From NCBI GenBank assembly GCA_963829545.1, contig CAWHIX010000002.1:1-64000 (forward strand): a stretch of 64,000 bases of DNA, in the 5' to 3' direction. The position numbers and the translations under genes were made by a program. The notes below the pieces were generated by a model. It was given only the letters and a program-made list of their open reading frames with translations. It did not search any database and was not told where the DNA came from. This document shows, one piece after another, positions 21,571 to 30,157 of the stretch; the stretch's first letter is position 1; each line of letters begins with the position of its first letter. Source of the DNA: JAXGXJ01 sp963829545. Its GTDB lineage: Bacteria; Actinomycetota; Thermoleophilia; RBG-16-64-13.

Positions 21571-21918
21571 ATGAACAACGCGCACAAACCGCTGGTTTGG
21601 CTGCACGGTGAAGTGAAGACTCCGCCCTTGTCGGCGCCCGCGCGGATCGAGGCCCGTGTCCTTCTGAGGAAGTTGCAGCGCGGTGAGCTACTCAGTCTGC
21701 CGCGGTCGCGCACTTTGGCGTCAGTCGGCAAACAGTCTCACGAGCTCCGTATCATTGACGAGGAGAGCGCCTGGCGGATCATCTATCGCCTTGACGCAGA
21801 CGCAGTGGTCATTGTGGAGGTCTTCAATAAGAAGATGCAGACCACACCCAAGTCCGTCATCGAGACGTGCAAGCGCCGGCTGCGAGAGTATGACGCTGTC
21901 GCGGGAAAGAAGGAATGA
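21571..21918 (+). CDS. RelE/HigB-superfamily toxin, phage Gp49-like (PF05973)
   Basis: An intact 115-residue protein starting at ATG 21571 (MNNAHKPLVWLHGEVKTPPL). The family motifs are complete: LLRKLQRGELLSLPRSR, HELRIIDEESAWRIIYRLD, and VEVFNKKMQTTPKSVIETCK. Proteins of this family are mRNA-cleaving toxins paired with an XRE-type antitoxin encoded just downstream. That partner begins six bases after the toxin stop but is disrupted. It lies inside the segment bounded by tRNA-Thr and its 3'-half repeats. Toxin-first order is typical of HigBA-like pairs. Confidence 0.85.
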   Translation: MNNAHKPLVWLHGEVKTPPLSAPARIEARVLLRKLQRGELLSLPRSRTLASVGKQSHELRIIDEESAWRIIYRLDADAVVIVEVFNKKMQTTPKSVIETCKRRLREYDAVAGKKE

Positions 21919-21923
21919 TACCC

Positions 21924-22239
21924 ATGCAGAAGATTACGAAGGATCGACTGGTTTCCGCCGGGTAGCGGGTAGGCGAGGCGGCCGACTTTCTCGAACTGAG
22001 TGCGGAGGAAGCGGCCTTGTGGAACTTGAACTTGCCTTGGCGGATTACTTGCGAAAGCTACGAGCCGACCGCGGCTGGACGCACCCGGAGTTGCCCGTCA
22101 GCTTCGCTCCAGTCAGTCTCGGGTGGCGAAGATGGAGGCCGCCGATGCCTCGGTCTCCCTTGATTTGCTCGTCAAGTCGCTGCTGACGCTGGGTGCATCT
22201 CGCCGTGACGTCGGCCGCGTGATCGCGAGAGCGGCATAA
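21924..22239 (+). pseudogene. XRE-family antitoxin, disrupted by UAG and frameshifts
   Basis: The frame begins MQKITKDRLVSAG and then meets TAG at 21963-21965, followed in frame by RVGEAADFLELSAEEAAL. Relatives carry Trp at this place, so TGG to TAG is likely. Frame changes follow. In successive frames come LVELELALADYLRKLRADRG and then SQSRVAKMEAADASVSLDLL and LGASRRDVGRVIARAA, the HTH_3 helix-turn-helix and C-terminal helix of antitoxins partnered with Gp49-like toxins. At least one nonsense and one or two indels are present. If real, the cognate toxin would lack its normal repressor and neutraliser. Confidence 0.7.
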
Positions 22240-22324
22240 CCATCGCCTCTGATTCTCTGAGGCGCCACGGGTTTGGGCGCTGCTGACCTCGATGGTGTCT
22301 GTCTGGACGCCACCTGCCCTGAGG

Positions 22325-22396
22325 AGCCGGCGAAGGGACTTGAACCCCCAACCTGCTGATTACAAATCAGCTGCTCTACCATTGAGCTACACCGGC
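22325..22396 (-). tRNA. tRNA-Thr (TGT)
   Basis: A complete cloverleaf on the minus strand. The acceptor GCCGGTG pairs with CGCCGGC (one wobble), the D arm is AGCTCAATGGTAGAGC, the anticodon arm is GCTGA-TTTGTAA-TCAGC with anticodon TGT, and the T arm is GGGGG-TTCAAGT-CCCTT. The discriminator is T and CCA is not encoded. It lies beyond the 3' end of the sigH cluster. Its 3' half recurs in partial form at 15746-15797 and 15076-15125. Confidence 0.95.
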
Positions 22397-22459
22397 CCGA
22401 AAGGGTCGAGTGAATTGTAGCTCAGCGCGGGCGGCCCGGCTCGACCGGGTGTCGCGACA

Positions 22460-24228
22460 TCACCGGGTCATGAGGCTCCACAGCATCTGCGCTACCTCGC
22501 CCCGGGTGGCGTACTTCCAGGGATCCCAGCTCTTCCCGAAGCCGCTGAGGCCTTCAAGAAGGCCGTTGTACTCGGCCATGTGCATGTTGGGGCCGTGCGT
22601 CCCGTCGGTGAACGAGGCCATGGTCCCGCTCCAGCCCGCCGGCAGCGCATCGAGCAGGCCCGGCCATAACGTGTTGGCCGCCCGGACAATCATGGTGACG
22701 ACCTGGGCCCGCTTGATCGGGTCGTAGGGCCCGAACCGGCCGGGCTCCTTGAGACCCGTGGTGATGCCCGCGGCCGCGGCCATGGCCACATACTCGTGAG
22801 GATAGAGGTCGTCGAGCTCGTCCGGACCAAGATCGGTGAAGGGAACAGCCATGTCCTCGGTCGCCGGGAGCTGCATCACGCCGTCGATCATCTTGGCGAA
22901 CTGGGCCCGCTTCACGGAGTCGAGAGGATGGAACTCCCAGGCCGTCCCAGCCTGATAGCCACTGACGATCCCCCTCAGAGCCATGCCAATGATCGCCGTC
23001 CGGTAGGGATCGGAGGCGGTCACGTCGGTGAAGGTCTTGTCCGACACCGGGCTCAGCCCTCCGCTCCCGAGCGTGACGGATTGCCCGGCGCTCAACTGCA
23101 CGACCGCCTGGGTGACCGTACTCTTCGCATAGACCTTTCCCGAGAAGACCGCTACTTCCATCCCCTCCGGCGTGACCTCCACCCGATAGTGGTTGCTGTC
23201 GGCCGCTGCCGCCTGCGTCAAGGAGCGCCGGGCGCCCAAGCGCCTCGCTCGCCAGCTGTTGCGGATACTGGAACGCTCCCGGGTCTTTCCCCGAGCAGAA
23301 TCCGGTGTCGCCGCTGGCTCCAGCGGGCTTGTTGGGATTGTCCTCAGTCACCACGCTGCCGCTCTCGACCTGTGCGCCCCAGTCATAGACCCGCACCGTG
23401 CTGTTGGGCTCGATCGTTTGGCGGAACCCCTTCCCGAAGACGAGGATCGTCCGGCCGCCCCCTTTCAGGTAGGGCGCCACGGCCTGCGGGCACGTCCTCC
23501 GTACGGACGATGCAGCCCGGACGAAGCACGTCTCCGTCCGTGAGACCCGTCCAGCTCGTGCCTCCGTCGAACGAGATCCAGGAATTGCCACAATTCTCGA
23601 CCGTCGCCATAGCCGGAGGCGGAGTCGGACCACCCACCTGCCGATACTTGAAGACTCGGTGAATTGGCCGCTGCCGCTCGCGGAGGGAACCCACTGGCCG
23701 CCGTTGAAGGAGTAGTGCTGGTTGGTCCACGTCGACTTCACCGTCACCGCCACCTCATTGCCCGGTCCCGTGATCACGGCGAAGAACGTGCCCTCGTAGA
23801 CGTCGGTGCGGCGATCGGTGCCCATCCATCCACCCGTGGTCTCAGTGGTGTACTCCAGGTGATAGCGGCCCTGCATCCCGTACGTGTCGGGATGGTACGA
23901 GCCGGTCATAAGGATCGAGCCCGTCCCGGTGGTAGTTAGGGGATGCGTGTGCTGTGTATCATCCGCGGAGTAGCGGATGTAGTCGAAAGGCATGGACGAA
24001 GTGGGCGGTCACATGGCCGATCGAGTCGACCTGGATACGCGCCGCCGCCAGGAGTTGCTGGGGCGGATAGTCGTTGGAGGCCGCCGTCATGGTGGGAACG
24101 AGAGAGAAACTATCGTCTGCCTGAGCCCGGGCCGGACTCAGCGCACACGCAACAGCCCAGAACACTACGAAGCAGACAAGAGTAGCGATGGCGATCCTGA
24201 GGAGCCGCCGTTCTTCCGAGAACATCAT
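22460..24228 (-). pseudogene. SLH surface protein with FecR-like domain, several frameshifts
   Basis: The ATG at 24228 follows GGGAGGGCAC. A signal peptide (LLRIAIATLVCFVVFWAV, ARAQA) is followed in successive frames by ASNDYPPQQLLAAARIQVD, YHLEYTTETTGGWMGTDRR, NCGNSWISFDGGTSWTGL and a FecR-like segment (NSTVRVYDWGAQVESGSVV; GMEVAVFSGKVYAKS). Three intact SLH domains close the protein (FTDVTASDPYRTAIIGMAL, KRAQFAKMIDGVMQLP, KRAQVVTMIVRAANTLW, ending ATRGEVAQMLWSLMTR). At least four frame changes occur upstream of 23240. The last 260 residues are intact. FecR-like domains often sit on the outer face of membranes, and here the SLH domains would bind the wall polymer. Confidence 0.7.
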
Positions 24229-24289
24229 GTGCCCTCCCGTGATCGCATTGCCCCGTGGCGCCACGGTATCACGGCGGGAAGCTACGTCG

Positions 24290-24937
24290 CTACAGCAGCA
24301 CCCGCCGACTCTCGAGGTGCATGGTCACCTTGCGCTTGATGCGCTGCAGGGCATTGTCCACCGTCTTGGTGTCGTGGCCGATGTGCACGGCGATGTCCTC
24401 GTAGGAGTTGCCCTCCAGATAGTACTTGAGCACCCGCCGCTCCAGAGGGCTGAGTAGGCGCACGAGACAGTCGGTGAGACTCACCACCTCTTCCGAGCTG
24501 ATGACCTGCTGCACGGGATCGCTGGTGCGGCCGGAGGGGATGACGTCGGCCAGGGTACGGGTGTCGAAATCGGCGCTGGAAGGCGAGTGGCTGAAGCTGA
24601 TGTATGTGTTCAGTGGGGAGTGCTTCTGCCGGGAGGCAGTCTTGATGGCCGTGATGATCTGCCTGGTGACGCACAGTTCGGCGAAACTGCGGAAGCTGGT
24701 ACTGCGGTCGTGCTCGAAGTCGCGGATGGCCTTGAACAGGCCGATGTAGCCTTCCTGGATGAGGTCGTCACCGTCGCCGCCGGCGAGGAAATAGGAGTTG
24801 GCCTTCAGACGGACGAAGTAGTGATAGCGGACGAGGATCTTGCGGGTCGCATCGGAGTCTCCGGATTTGGCCTGCGCCACCAACTCCTCGTCGGACCACT
24901 CGCTGACCACCTTGGTCGCTCGCGCTACTCTCACCAC
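24290..24937 (-). CDS. sigH: RNA polymerase sigma factor SigH
   Basis: A 215-residue sigma-70 family protein of the SigH/Spo0H group. Region 2 reads LIQEGYIGLFKAIRDFEHDR and SFRSFAELCVTRQIITAIK (core binding and -10 recognition). Region 4 reads LSPLERRVLKYYLEGNSYED and HDTKTVDNALQRIKRKV (helix-turn-helix for the -35 box). In Bacillus SigH drives early stationary-phase and sporulation genes. In other lineages its regulon varies. It is the last gene of the long minus-strand cluster, 41 bases after the Rae1-type nuclease gene. In Bacillus sigH is followed by rpmG-secE-nusG. Here an SLH gene and tRNA-Thr follow instead. Confidence 0.9.
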   Translation of the reverse strand: MVRVARATKVVSEWSDEELVAQAKSGDSDATRKILVRYHYFVRLKANSYFLAGGDGDDLIQEGYIGLFKAIRDFEHDRSTSFRSFAELCVTRQIITAIKTASRQKHSPLNTYISFSHSPSSADFDTRTLADVIPSGRTSDPVQQVISSEEVVSLTDCLVRLLSPLERRVLKYYLEGNSYEDIAVHIGHDTKTVDNALQRIKRKVTMHLESRRVLL

Positions 24938-24978
24938 CGATCCTCCCCCCGCGGCGTTGCGGGCCGGTAGTCGGCCCC

Positions 24979-25608
24979 CTACCCGGGTCCCGTCGCCCCC
25001 CCTTCACCTGGCGCCTTTCCCTCGAGCTCGTCCCTCAATCGTGCCAACTGATCGAGCGTGCTCAGTGGGATCCTTTCTTCGACCCGATGACTCATTGTAA
25101 TGCAATTTTGACTATTTGCAATCCTTATTGTGTCTTCCTGCAACTCGGCGGCAAATTGCCGAGACGAGCGGCGGATCACGTTGGGTCGAAACACGGTCTT
25201 CTGAAGCTGGTAGTCGGAGGAGACAACGATGACGTTTTCCCCTGGAGTGAGGGCAAAAACCTCTCTCTCGATGATGCTGTCGGCCGACTGAGAGAACGAC
25301 CCGAAGTAGACCTCCATCTGCGCCGTTGCAGTCTCGCTCTTCTGCAACATCTGGGCTTGGGAGTCGAAGACCACGATGGCCCTGTCGGAGGTACCCCCCA
25401 TGTAACTGGCTATGCGGTCGAGGAGCCGGCGCCGCTCGTCTTCGAGGTCGATGGACGGCCCCAGGCCTGCCGCACCCGGCCCGACTGCCGCCTCACCGTC
25501 GCTGGAGCCTGCCCTGGACCCCTGGGCGCCCGAGCGGCGCGGCCCGACTGCTTGGCGCCCGATGATCTGATGAAGAAGGTTGTAGCCATCGACGAGATAC
25601 ACGCTCAT
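24979..25608 (-). CDS. rae1: NYN-domain ribonuclease of the YacP/Rae1 family
   Basis: A 209-residue protein starting MSVYLVDGYNLLHQIIG, the first acidic motif of the NYN/PIN-like fold. Later motifs are DRAIVVFDSQAQM, DSIIEREVFALTPGENVIVV (catalytic acidic pair) and SSDYQLQKTV. Bacillus Rae1 binds the ribosomal A site and cuts mRNA. A Gly/Ser/Ala-rich insert of about 35 residues follows the first motif (residues about 20-55), making it longer than typical YacP. Position between rlmB and sigH matches Bacillus. The ATG at 25608 lies 37 bases after rlmB. Confidence 0.85.
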   Translation of the reverse strand: MSVYLVDGYNLLHQIIGRQAVGPRRSGAQGSRAGSSDGEAAVGPGAAGLGPSIDLEDERRRLLDRIASYMGGTSDRAIVVFDSQAQMLQKSETATAQMEVYFGSFSQSADSIIEREVFALTPGENVIVVSSDYQLQKTVFRPNVIRRSSRQFAAELQEDTIRIANSQNCITMSHRVEERIPLSTLDQLARLRDELEGKAPGEGGATGPG

Positions 25609-25645
25609 GGGACCACCTGGAGTCCTGCCCTGCCCGCCCTAACGA

Positions 25646-26380
25646 TCATGGCTGGACCGAGACCGAACGCTGGCGGAGCGCTTCGTAGAGCAGGATGCCG
25701 GCGCTGACGCTCACGTTCAGCGACTCCATCATCCCGGCCAGCGGCAGCGAGACCATGACGTCGCACATGCCGGCCACCCTCCTCCCCACTCCCTCCCCCT
25801 CCGAGCCCACCACGAAGCAGGTGGGATAGCGATAGTCCTGGGAGGCGTATGGACTCTGCGCGTCCGCGGCCGCTCCGTAGATCCAGAAGCCGGCCTCCTT
25901 GGCCTCGGCGAGAGCGTCGGCGAGGTTGCGCACCCGGACGACGGCAGCGTGCTCGGTGGCGCCAGCGGACGCCTTGACCACCGCCGCCGTGACCTCGGCC
26001 GCCCGGTGTCGGGGGAAGATCACCGCGGCTCCGGCCGTTTCGGCGGTACGGATGATGGCCCCCAGATTGTGCGGGTCCTGCACGCCGTCCAGAGCGACCA
26101 GCAGGGTGTGCGAGCGCAGAACACCGGCGAGGTCGACGTAAGGATAGGGGTCCACCTCGGCAGCGACGCCCTGGTGATCAGGGCTACCCACGGCAGCGGC
26201 CAACTCCAGCGCGTCGAGACGCCTGACGGGCGTGCGGACCCCGCCAGCCGCGTTCCACTCCGCCACGTGAGACTCGAGTTCGTCGCCCACGCGCCCCGCC
26301 ACGAGCAGCACCCGCCGCACCGTACGGCGTCCCCTCAGTGCTTCGCGGACGGCATTGCGCCCGTAGACGAGCGAGGTGAC
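25646..26380 (-). CDS. rlmB: 23S rRNA (guanosine-2'-O-)-methyltransferase RlmB (TrmH family)
   Basis: A SpoU/TrmH methyltransferase that modifies 23S rRNA at the G2251-equivalent position. The N-terminal substrate-binding domain begins SLVYGRNAVREALRGRR, upstream of the first in-frame ATG (26320), so the coordinates are extended to 26380 by homology. The catalytic SPOUT domain has DGVQDPHNLGAIIRTAETAG, VVGSEGEGVGRRV and LPLAGMMESLNVSVSAGILL, all three family motifs. No ATG, GTG or TTG in this frame lies between the cysS stop and 26320. An Ala/Gly/Arg-rich stretch precedes the conserved part. Either a one-base error hides the start, as with an ATG at 26571 in another frame, or a rare start codon is used. 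Confidence 0.85.
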   Translation of the reverse strand, partial: VTSLVYGRNAVREALRGRRTVRRVLLVAGRVGDELESHVAEWNAAGGVRTPVRRLDALELAAAVGSPDHQGVAAEVDPYPYVDLAGVLRSHTLLVALDGVQDPHNLGAIIRTAETAGAAVIFPRHRAAEVTAAVVKASAGATEHAAVVRVRNLADALAEAKEAGFWIYGAAADAQSPYASQDYRYPTCFVVGSEGEGVGRRVAGMCDVMVSLPLAGMMESLNVSVSAGILLYEALRQRSVSVQP

Positions 26381-26521
26381 CTGCTCCGCCGCGGCGGCGC
26401 GGCCACCGCCCGGCGGCGCACCCTGCGTCGCCGCTGCGCGGCCACCGCCTGCGACGACGCGGCCGATCCAGCGGAGCGGCCGCCCGGCTTCGGCGCCGGC
26501 GTCCCGCCGGCGCGCCGACCT

Positions 26522-27988
26522 CTAGCGGGTGGGGACGAGTTTGAAGCCACCGGCGACGTCCCGGACCTCATACCCGCATTCGGTGATAGCCGCGCGCAGC
26601 TCGTCGGCCCGCGCGAAGTTCTTCGTCGAGCGGCAGAGTTGCCTTTCTTCGGCCATGGCCGTGACTTCGGCCGGGATGGCGTCTTCGGCCTTGGTGACGG
26701 CGTCGAGACCCAGGACGTAGACCATGTCCGCCATCTGCCTCCGGACTTCGTCGGCCCGCGCCGCGCTCAGATCACCGGCGGCGAGAGCCGCGTTCACCTC
26801 GCGCGCCAGTCCGAAGACCTCGGCCAGAGCGGCGGCGGTGTTGAGATCGTCGGCCAGGGCCTCGTCGAAGGCGCTGCGGCGCTCCTTCAGGTGGTGGTCG
26901 ATCGTCGTCGCGTCCGCCGGTCCGCCCCCATCACGGGGAGAGGCGTCACCGATGGCGCTGTCGGCGGCCGCGCCGTCGGCGACATGCGGCGCGCCGTCGG
27001 CGACCGCCACCCTATCGGCCAGCGCGCGGAACACGTTGTGCAGACGGTCCACCTGTTGCTCCGACTCTGTCAACAGGTCGGCGCTGAACTCCAGCGGGCT
27101 GCGGTAGTGCGTGCCCACGAAGGCGGCGATCAGCGCCTCCGGCCGATGCTCGTCGAGGATGTGCCTCAACGTGAGGATGTTGCCCACGCTCTTCGACATC
27201 TTCTCCTCGCGCAGGTTCAGCATGCCGTTGTGCATCCAGAAACGCGCGAAGGGATGGGCGGCGGCCTCCGCCTGGGCCACCTCGTTCTCGTGATGGGGGA
27301 AGATGAGGTCGCGACCCCCGCCGTGGATGTCGAACCCCGCCCCCAGGTACTTGAGGCTCATGGCCGAGCACTCGATGTGCCAACCCGGCCGCCCCGCGCC
27401 CCAGGGGCTGTCCCAGGCAGGCTCGCCCGGTTTGGCGCCCTTCCACAGGGCGAAATCGAGCGGATCGGCTTTGTCATCGCCCAGGTCGATCCGGGCGCCG
27501 TGGCGCATCTCCGCCACCTGCTGCTTGGACAGCTTTCCGTAGGGGTCGTAGCTGTCGACATCGAAGTAGACGTCGGGGCCGGAAGCATAGGCGTGGCCGC
27601 TCTCCACCAGTCCCTCGATGAGGGCGACGATCTCGGGGATGTGTTCGGTGGCCAGCGGTTCCACATCGGGCCTGCCCAAGCCCAGCCGGTCGGTGTCCTG
27701 CCGGTAGGCGTCGGCGAACTCCTCCGCCACCTCGCGGGCGGTCCTGCCCTCGGCGTTCCCCTTCTGGATGATGCGGTCGTCGATGTCGGTGATGTTCTCG
27801 ACCAGGGTCACGCGGTAGCCGAGCGACTGGAAGTAGCGGCGGGCCACCATGGAGACCACGTAGGGTCGGGCATTACCGACGTGCACGTAGTTGTAGACGG
27901 TCGGCCCGCAGAAGTACATGGTGACGTGGTCGCCGTCCCGGGGGACGAACTCCCGTTTCTCCTGGGTGAGAGAGTCGTAGAGACGCAC
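26522..27988 (-). CDS. cysS: Cysteinyl-tRNA synthetase
   Basis: A 488-residue class I synthetase that charges tRNA-Cys. It starts at GTG 27988 (TGAGGTG; a possible gltX stop lies just upstream). Motifs in order: MYFCGPTVYNYVHVGNAR (zinc Cys plus HIGH-like HVGN), NITDIDDRIIQKG, PGWHIECSAMS (zinc site), HGGGRDLIFPHHENE, and EEKMSKSVGN (KMSKS loop). The C-terminal anticodon domain ends GGFKLVPTR. A Gly/Ala/Asp-rich insert (about residues 325-360) interrupts the C-terminal half. In Bacillus cysE sits between gltX and cysS, but here it is absent. All catalytic residues are present and the frame is intact. Confidence 0.95.
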   Translation of the reverse strand: MRLYDSLTQEKREFVPRDGDHVTMYFCGPTVYNYVHVGNARPYVVSMVARRYFQSLGYRVTLVENITDIDDRIIQKGNAEGRTAREVAEEFADAYRQDTDRLGLGRPDVEPLATEHIPEIVALIEGLVESGHAYASGPDVYFDVDSYDPYGKLSKQQVAEMRHGARIDLGDDKADPLDFALWKGAKPGEPAWDSPWGAGRPGWHIECSAMSLKYLGAGFDIHGGGRDLIFPHHENEVAQAEAAAHPFARFWMHNGMLNLREEKMSKSVGNILTLRHILDEHRPEALIAAFVGTHYRSPLEFSADLLTESEQQVDRLHNVFRALADRVAVADGAPHVADGAAADSAIGDASPRDGGGPADATTIDHHLKERRSAFDEALADDLNTAAALAEVFGLAREVNAALAAGDLSAARADEVRRQMADMVYVLGLDAVTKAEDAIPAEVTAMAEERQLCRSTKNFARADELRAAITECGYEVRDVAGGFKLVPTR

Positions 27989-27989
27989 C

Positions 27990-29515
27990 TCAGGCCACCC
28001 CCGCCCCGCCGTCGGGTCCTGCCCCGGCCTGGGGGCGACGCGCCCGCGGAGCCGCTGCCCGCCTTCGCGACGAAGGCCGCCGCGGCATCGAGCCGGGCCA
28101 GGATGGTGCTCTTGCCCAGACCGGCCACCAGATAGAAGAGCTCCGGACCCTCGTCGCGCCCGCTCAGCGCCACCCGCAGGGGGTGATAGACCGACTTACC
28201 CTTGAGCCCCTCCGCCTTGGCCGCCTCCACCAGTCGGCGCAGCGCCTCCCGGCCGGCTTCCGTGGGTACGAACTCCGCAGCCAACCCGGCGAAACTCTCC
28301 CGGGCCAGGCGCACCAGCACATCCACGCCCGGAGCCAGCAGCGCGTCGGAGCAGGCGCACGTAGTCGGGTCGACGTCGTCCAAGAACACGGCCGCGAAGC
28401 GGGGCGCATCCCCCAGGACCACGAGGTTGGCCTGCACGGCCTCCGCCACCACCTCCTGCTGCACCGGAGCCGGGCGCATGTCTGCCGCGCTCAGGTAGGG
28501 CTCGATCTCCCGGTAGAGCGCGGTGGGCTCCAACTCCCGGATGTAGAGGCCGTTCAGCCAGTTGAGCTTGTGGACGTCGAAGATGGCCGGGCTCCTGGAG
28601 ACCCGGCCTATGTCGAACTCCACTATGAGTTCGGCCAGCGTGAATTTCTCGCGCTCGTCGGCCGGATGCCAGCTGAGCAGGGCCAGGTAGTTGACGATGG
28701 CCCCGGAGAGGTACCCCAGACCCTTGAAGTCGCCGATGGACGTGGCCCCATGCCGCTTGGACATCTTGCTGCCGTCGGGGGCCAGGATGAGGGAATGGTG
28801 CCCGTAGCGCGGGACCTCCTCGCCCAGGGCCGCGAAGAGCATCATCTGCCGGGCGGTGTTGGTGATGTGGTCTTCCCCCCGGATGACGTGCGTGATCGCC
28901 ATACCCGCATCGTCCACGACCACCGCGAAGTTGTAGGAGAAGCCTCCATCGGTGCGTTTGATTATGAAGTCGCCTATGACGTCGGAGGAGAAGGTGATGG
29001 GCCCATGGATGAGGTCTTCGAAGGTCACATCGCCCTCGGGCACCCGGAAGCGGACGGCCGCCTCCTCCCCGCCGGCCATGCGGGCCTCTGTCTCCGCAGG
29101 TGTGAGACAGGAGCAGGTGCGGTCGTACTTGGGCATCTGCCCGCGGGCCAATTGCTGCGCCTTGCGCTCCTCGAGCAGCTCCTGGGGACAGAAGCAGGGG
29201 TAGGCCACGCCGTCGGCCAGGAGCCGCTGGACGGCGGCTTCGTAGAGGTCCATGCGCTCGCTCTGCCGGTAGGGGCCGTGAGTCACCGCCCACGTCGGGG
29301 CCCTCGTCGGCCTGCAGGCCCAGCCACTTGAGGTCGTTGATGATGCTGACGTCGTGCTCGGTGGTCGACCGTTTGAGATCGGTGTCCTCCACCCGCAGGA
29401 CCATGGTGCCGCCGTTGTGGCGCGCGTACAGGAAGTTGTAGAGAGCCGTGCGGGCACTCCCCACGTGGAGGGAACCGGTGGGACTGGGGGCAAAACGCAC
29501 GCGGACGTCGCTCAT
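27990..29515 (-). CDS. gltX: Glutamyl-tRNA synthetase, one or two apparent frameshifts
   Basis: A class I synthetase that charges tRNA-Glu. The start MSDVRVRFAPSPTGSLHVGS carries the HIGH-type HVGS motif. LYARHNGGTMVLRVEDTD follows. Near 29288 the frame changes (DVGGDSRP versus THGPYRQSERMDLYEAAV). Removing one G restores it. The rest is normal: YPCFCPQELLEERKAQQL, GEDHITNTARQMMLFAAL, GSKMSKRHG (KMSKR loop) and the helical anticodon domain. The 3' end is unclear. The frame after the shift continues past the cysS start, while a TGA at 27990 in another frame sits two bases before the cysS GTG, which suggests a second indel in the GC-rich tail. The gene is essential, so sequence error is the likeliest explanation. 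Confidence 0.85.
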
Positions 29516-29584
29516 GGTGTCGATCTCTCTTCGCTCGTTGTCAGCCGAATGATAGCCGACCGTCGGCGCGGCTGCCGCAGCCGG

Positions 29585-30157
29585 TCAGGCCTGCGGCGGC
29601 GCCTCGGCGGCCTTGGCCCCGAGGCCAGCGTCGGCCTCGGCGGCCTCGGGCCCGAGACCGCTGCGCCGCACCAGAGCCACCGCCTGGGCGGCGATGCCCT
29701 CCCCCCGGCCGGCGAAGCCCATGCCCTCGGTGGTCGTGCCCCGCACTCCCACCCGGTCCGGGTCCAGCCCCAGAGCGGCCGCCATGCGCGCGCGCATGCG
29801 CTGCCGCTCCGGCGCGATGCGCGGCTGCTCGCAGATGACGACCGCGTCCACGTTGACCACCTCCCAGCCGCCGGCGGCCAGCAAGTCACCCACCCGGGCC
29901 AGCAGCGCGATGCTGTCCGCCCCGGCGTAGGCCGAGTCGCGGTCCGGGAAGTAGTGACCGATATCCTCCAGGCCTGCGGCGCCCAGAAGAGCGTCCATGA
30001 CCGCGTGCGTCAGGACGTCGGCGTCGCTGTGCCCCAGCAGGCCGTCGGTGTCGCGGAGCCGCACCCCTCCCAACACGAGAGGTCGTTCAGCCGCGAAGCG
30101 ATGGGCGTCGTAGCCCAGAGCCCACCCGGTCAGGGCCGAGTCGGCATCCTCAGTCAT
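29585..30157 (-). CDS. ispF: 2-C-methyl-D-erythritol 2,4-cyclodiphosphate synthase
   Basis: Makes the cyclodiphosphate in the MEP isoprenoid pathway. The 190-residue product starts MTEDADSALTGWALGYDAHR, with the metal-binding DAHRF motif. LLGHSDADVLTHAVMDALLG carries the next metal ligand and family signature. GHYFPDRDSAYAGADS and GVRGTTTEGMGFAGRGEGIA complete the active site. The ATG at 30157 overlaps the end of ispD by 8 bases, so the two are translationally coupled. An Ala/Glu-rich tail of about 25 residues after QAVALVRRSG exceeds the usual length (about 160). Confidence 0.93.
   Translation of the reverse strand: MTEDADSALTGWALGYDAHRFAAERPLVLGGVRLRDTDGLLGHSDADVLTHAVMDALLGAAGLEDIGHYFPDRDSAYAGADSIALLARVGDLLAAGGWEVVNVDAVVICEQPRIAPERQRMRARMAAALGLDPDRVGVRGTTTEGMGFAGRGEGIAAQAVALVRRSGLGPEAAEADAGLGAKAAEAPPQA

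Noticed and set aside
29270..29300. Programmed frameshifting in gltX
   Set aside because: There is no slippery heptamer or downstream structure, and frameshifting is not known for this family.
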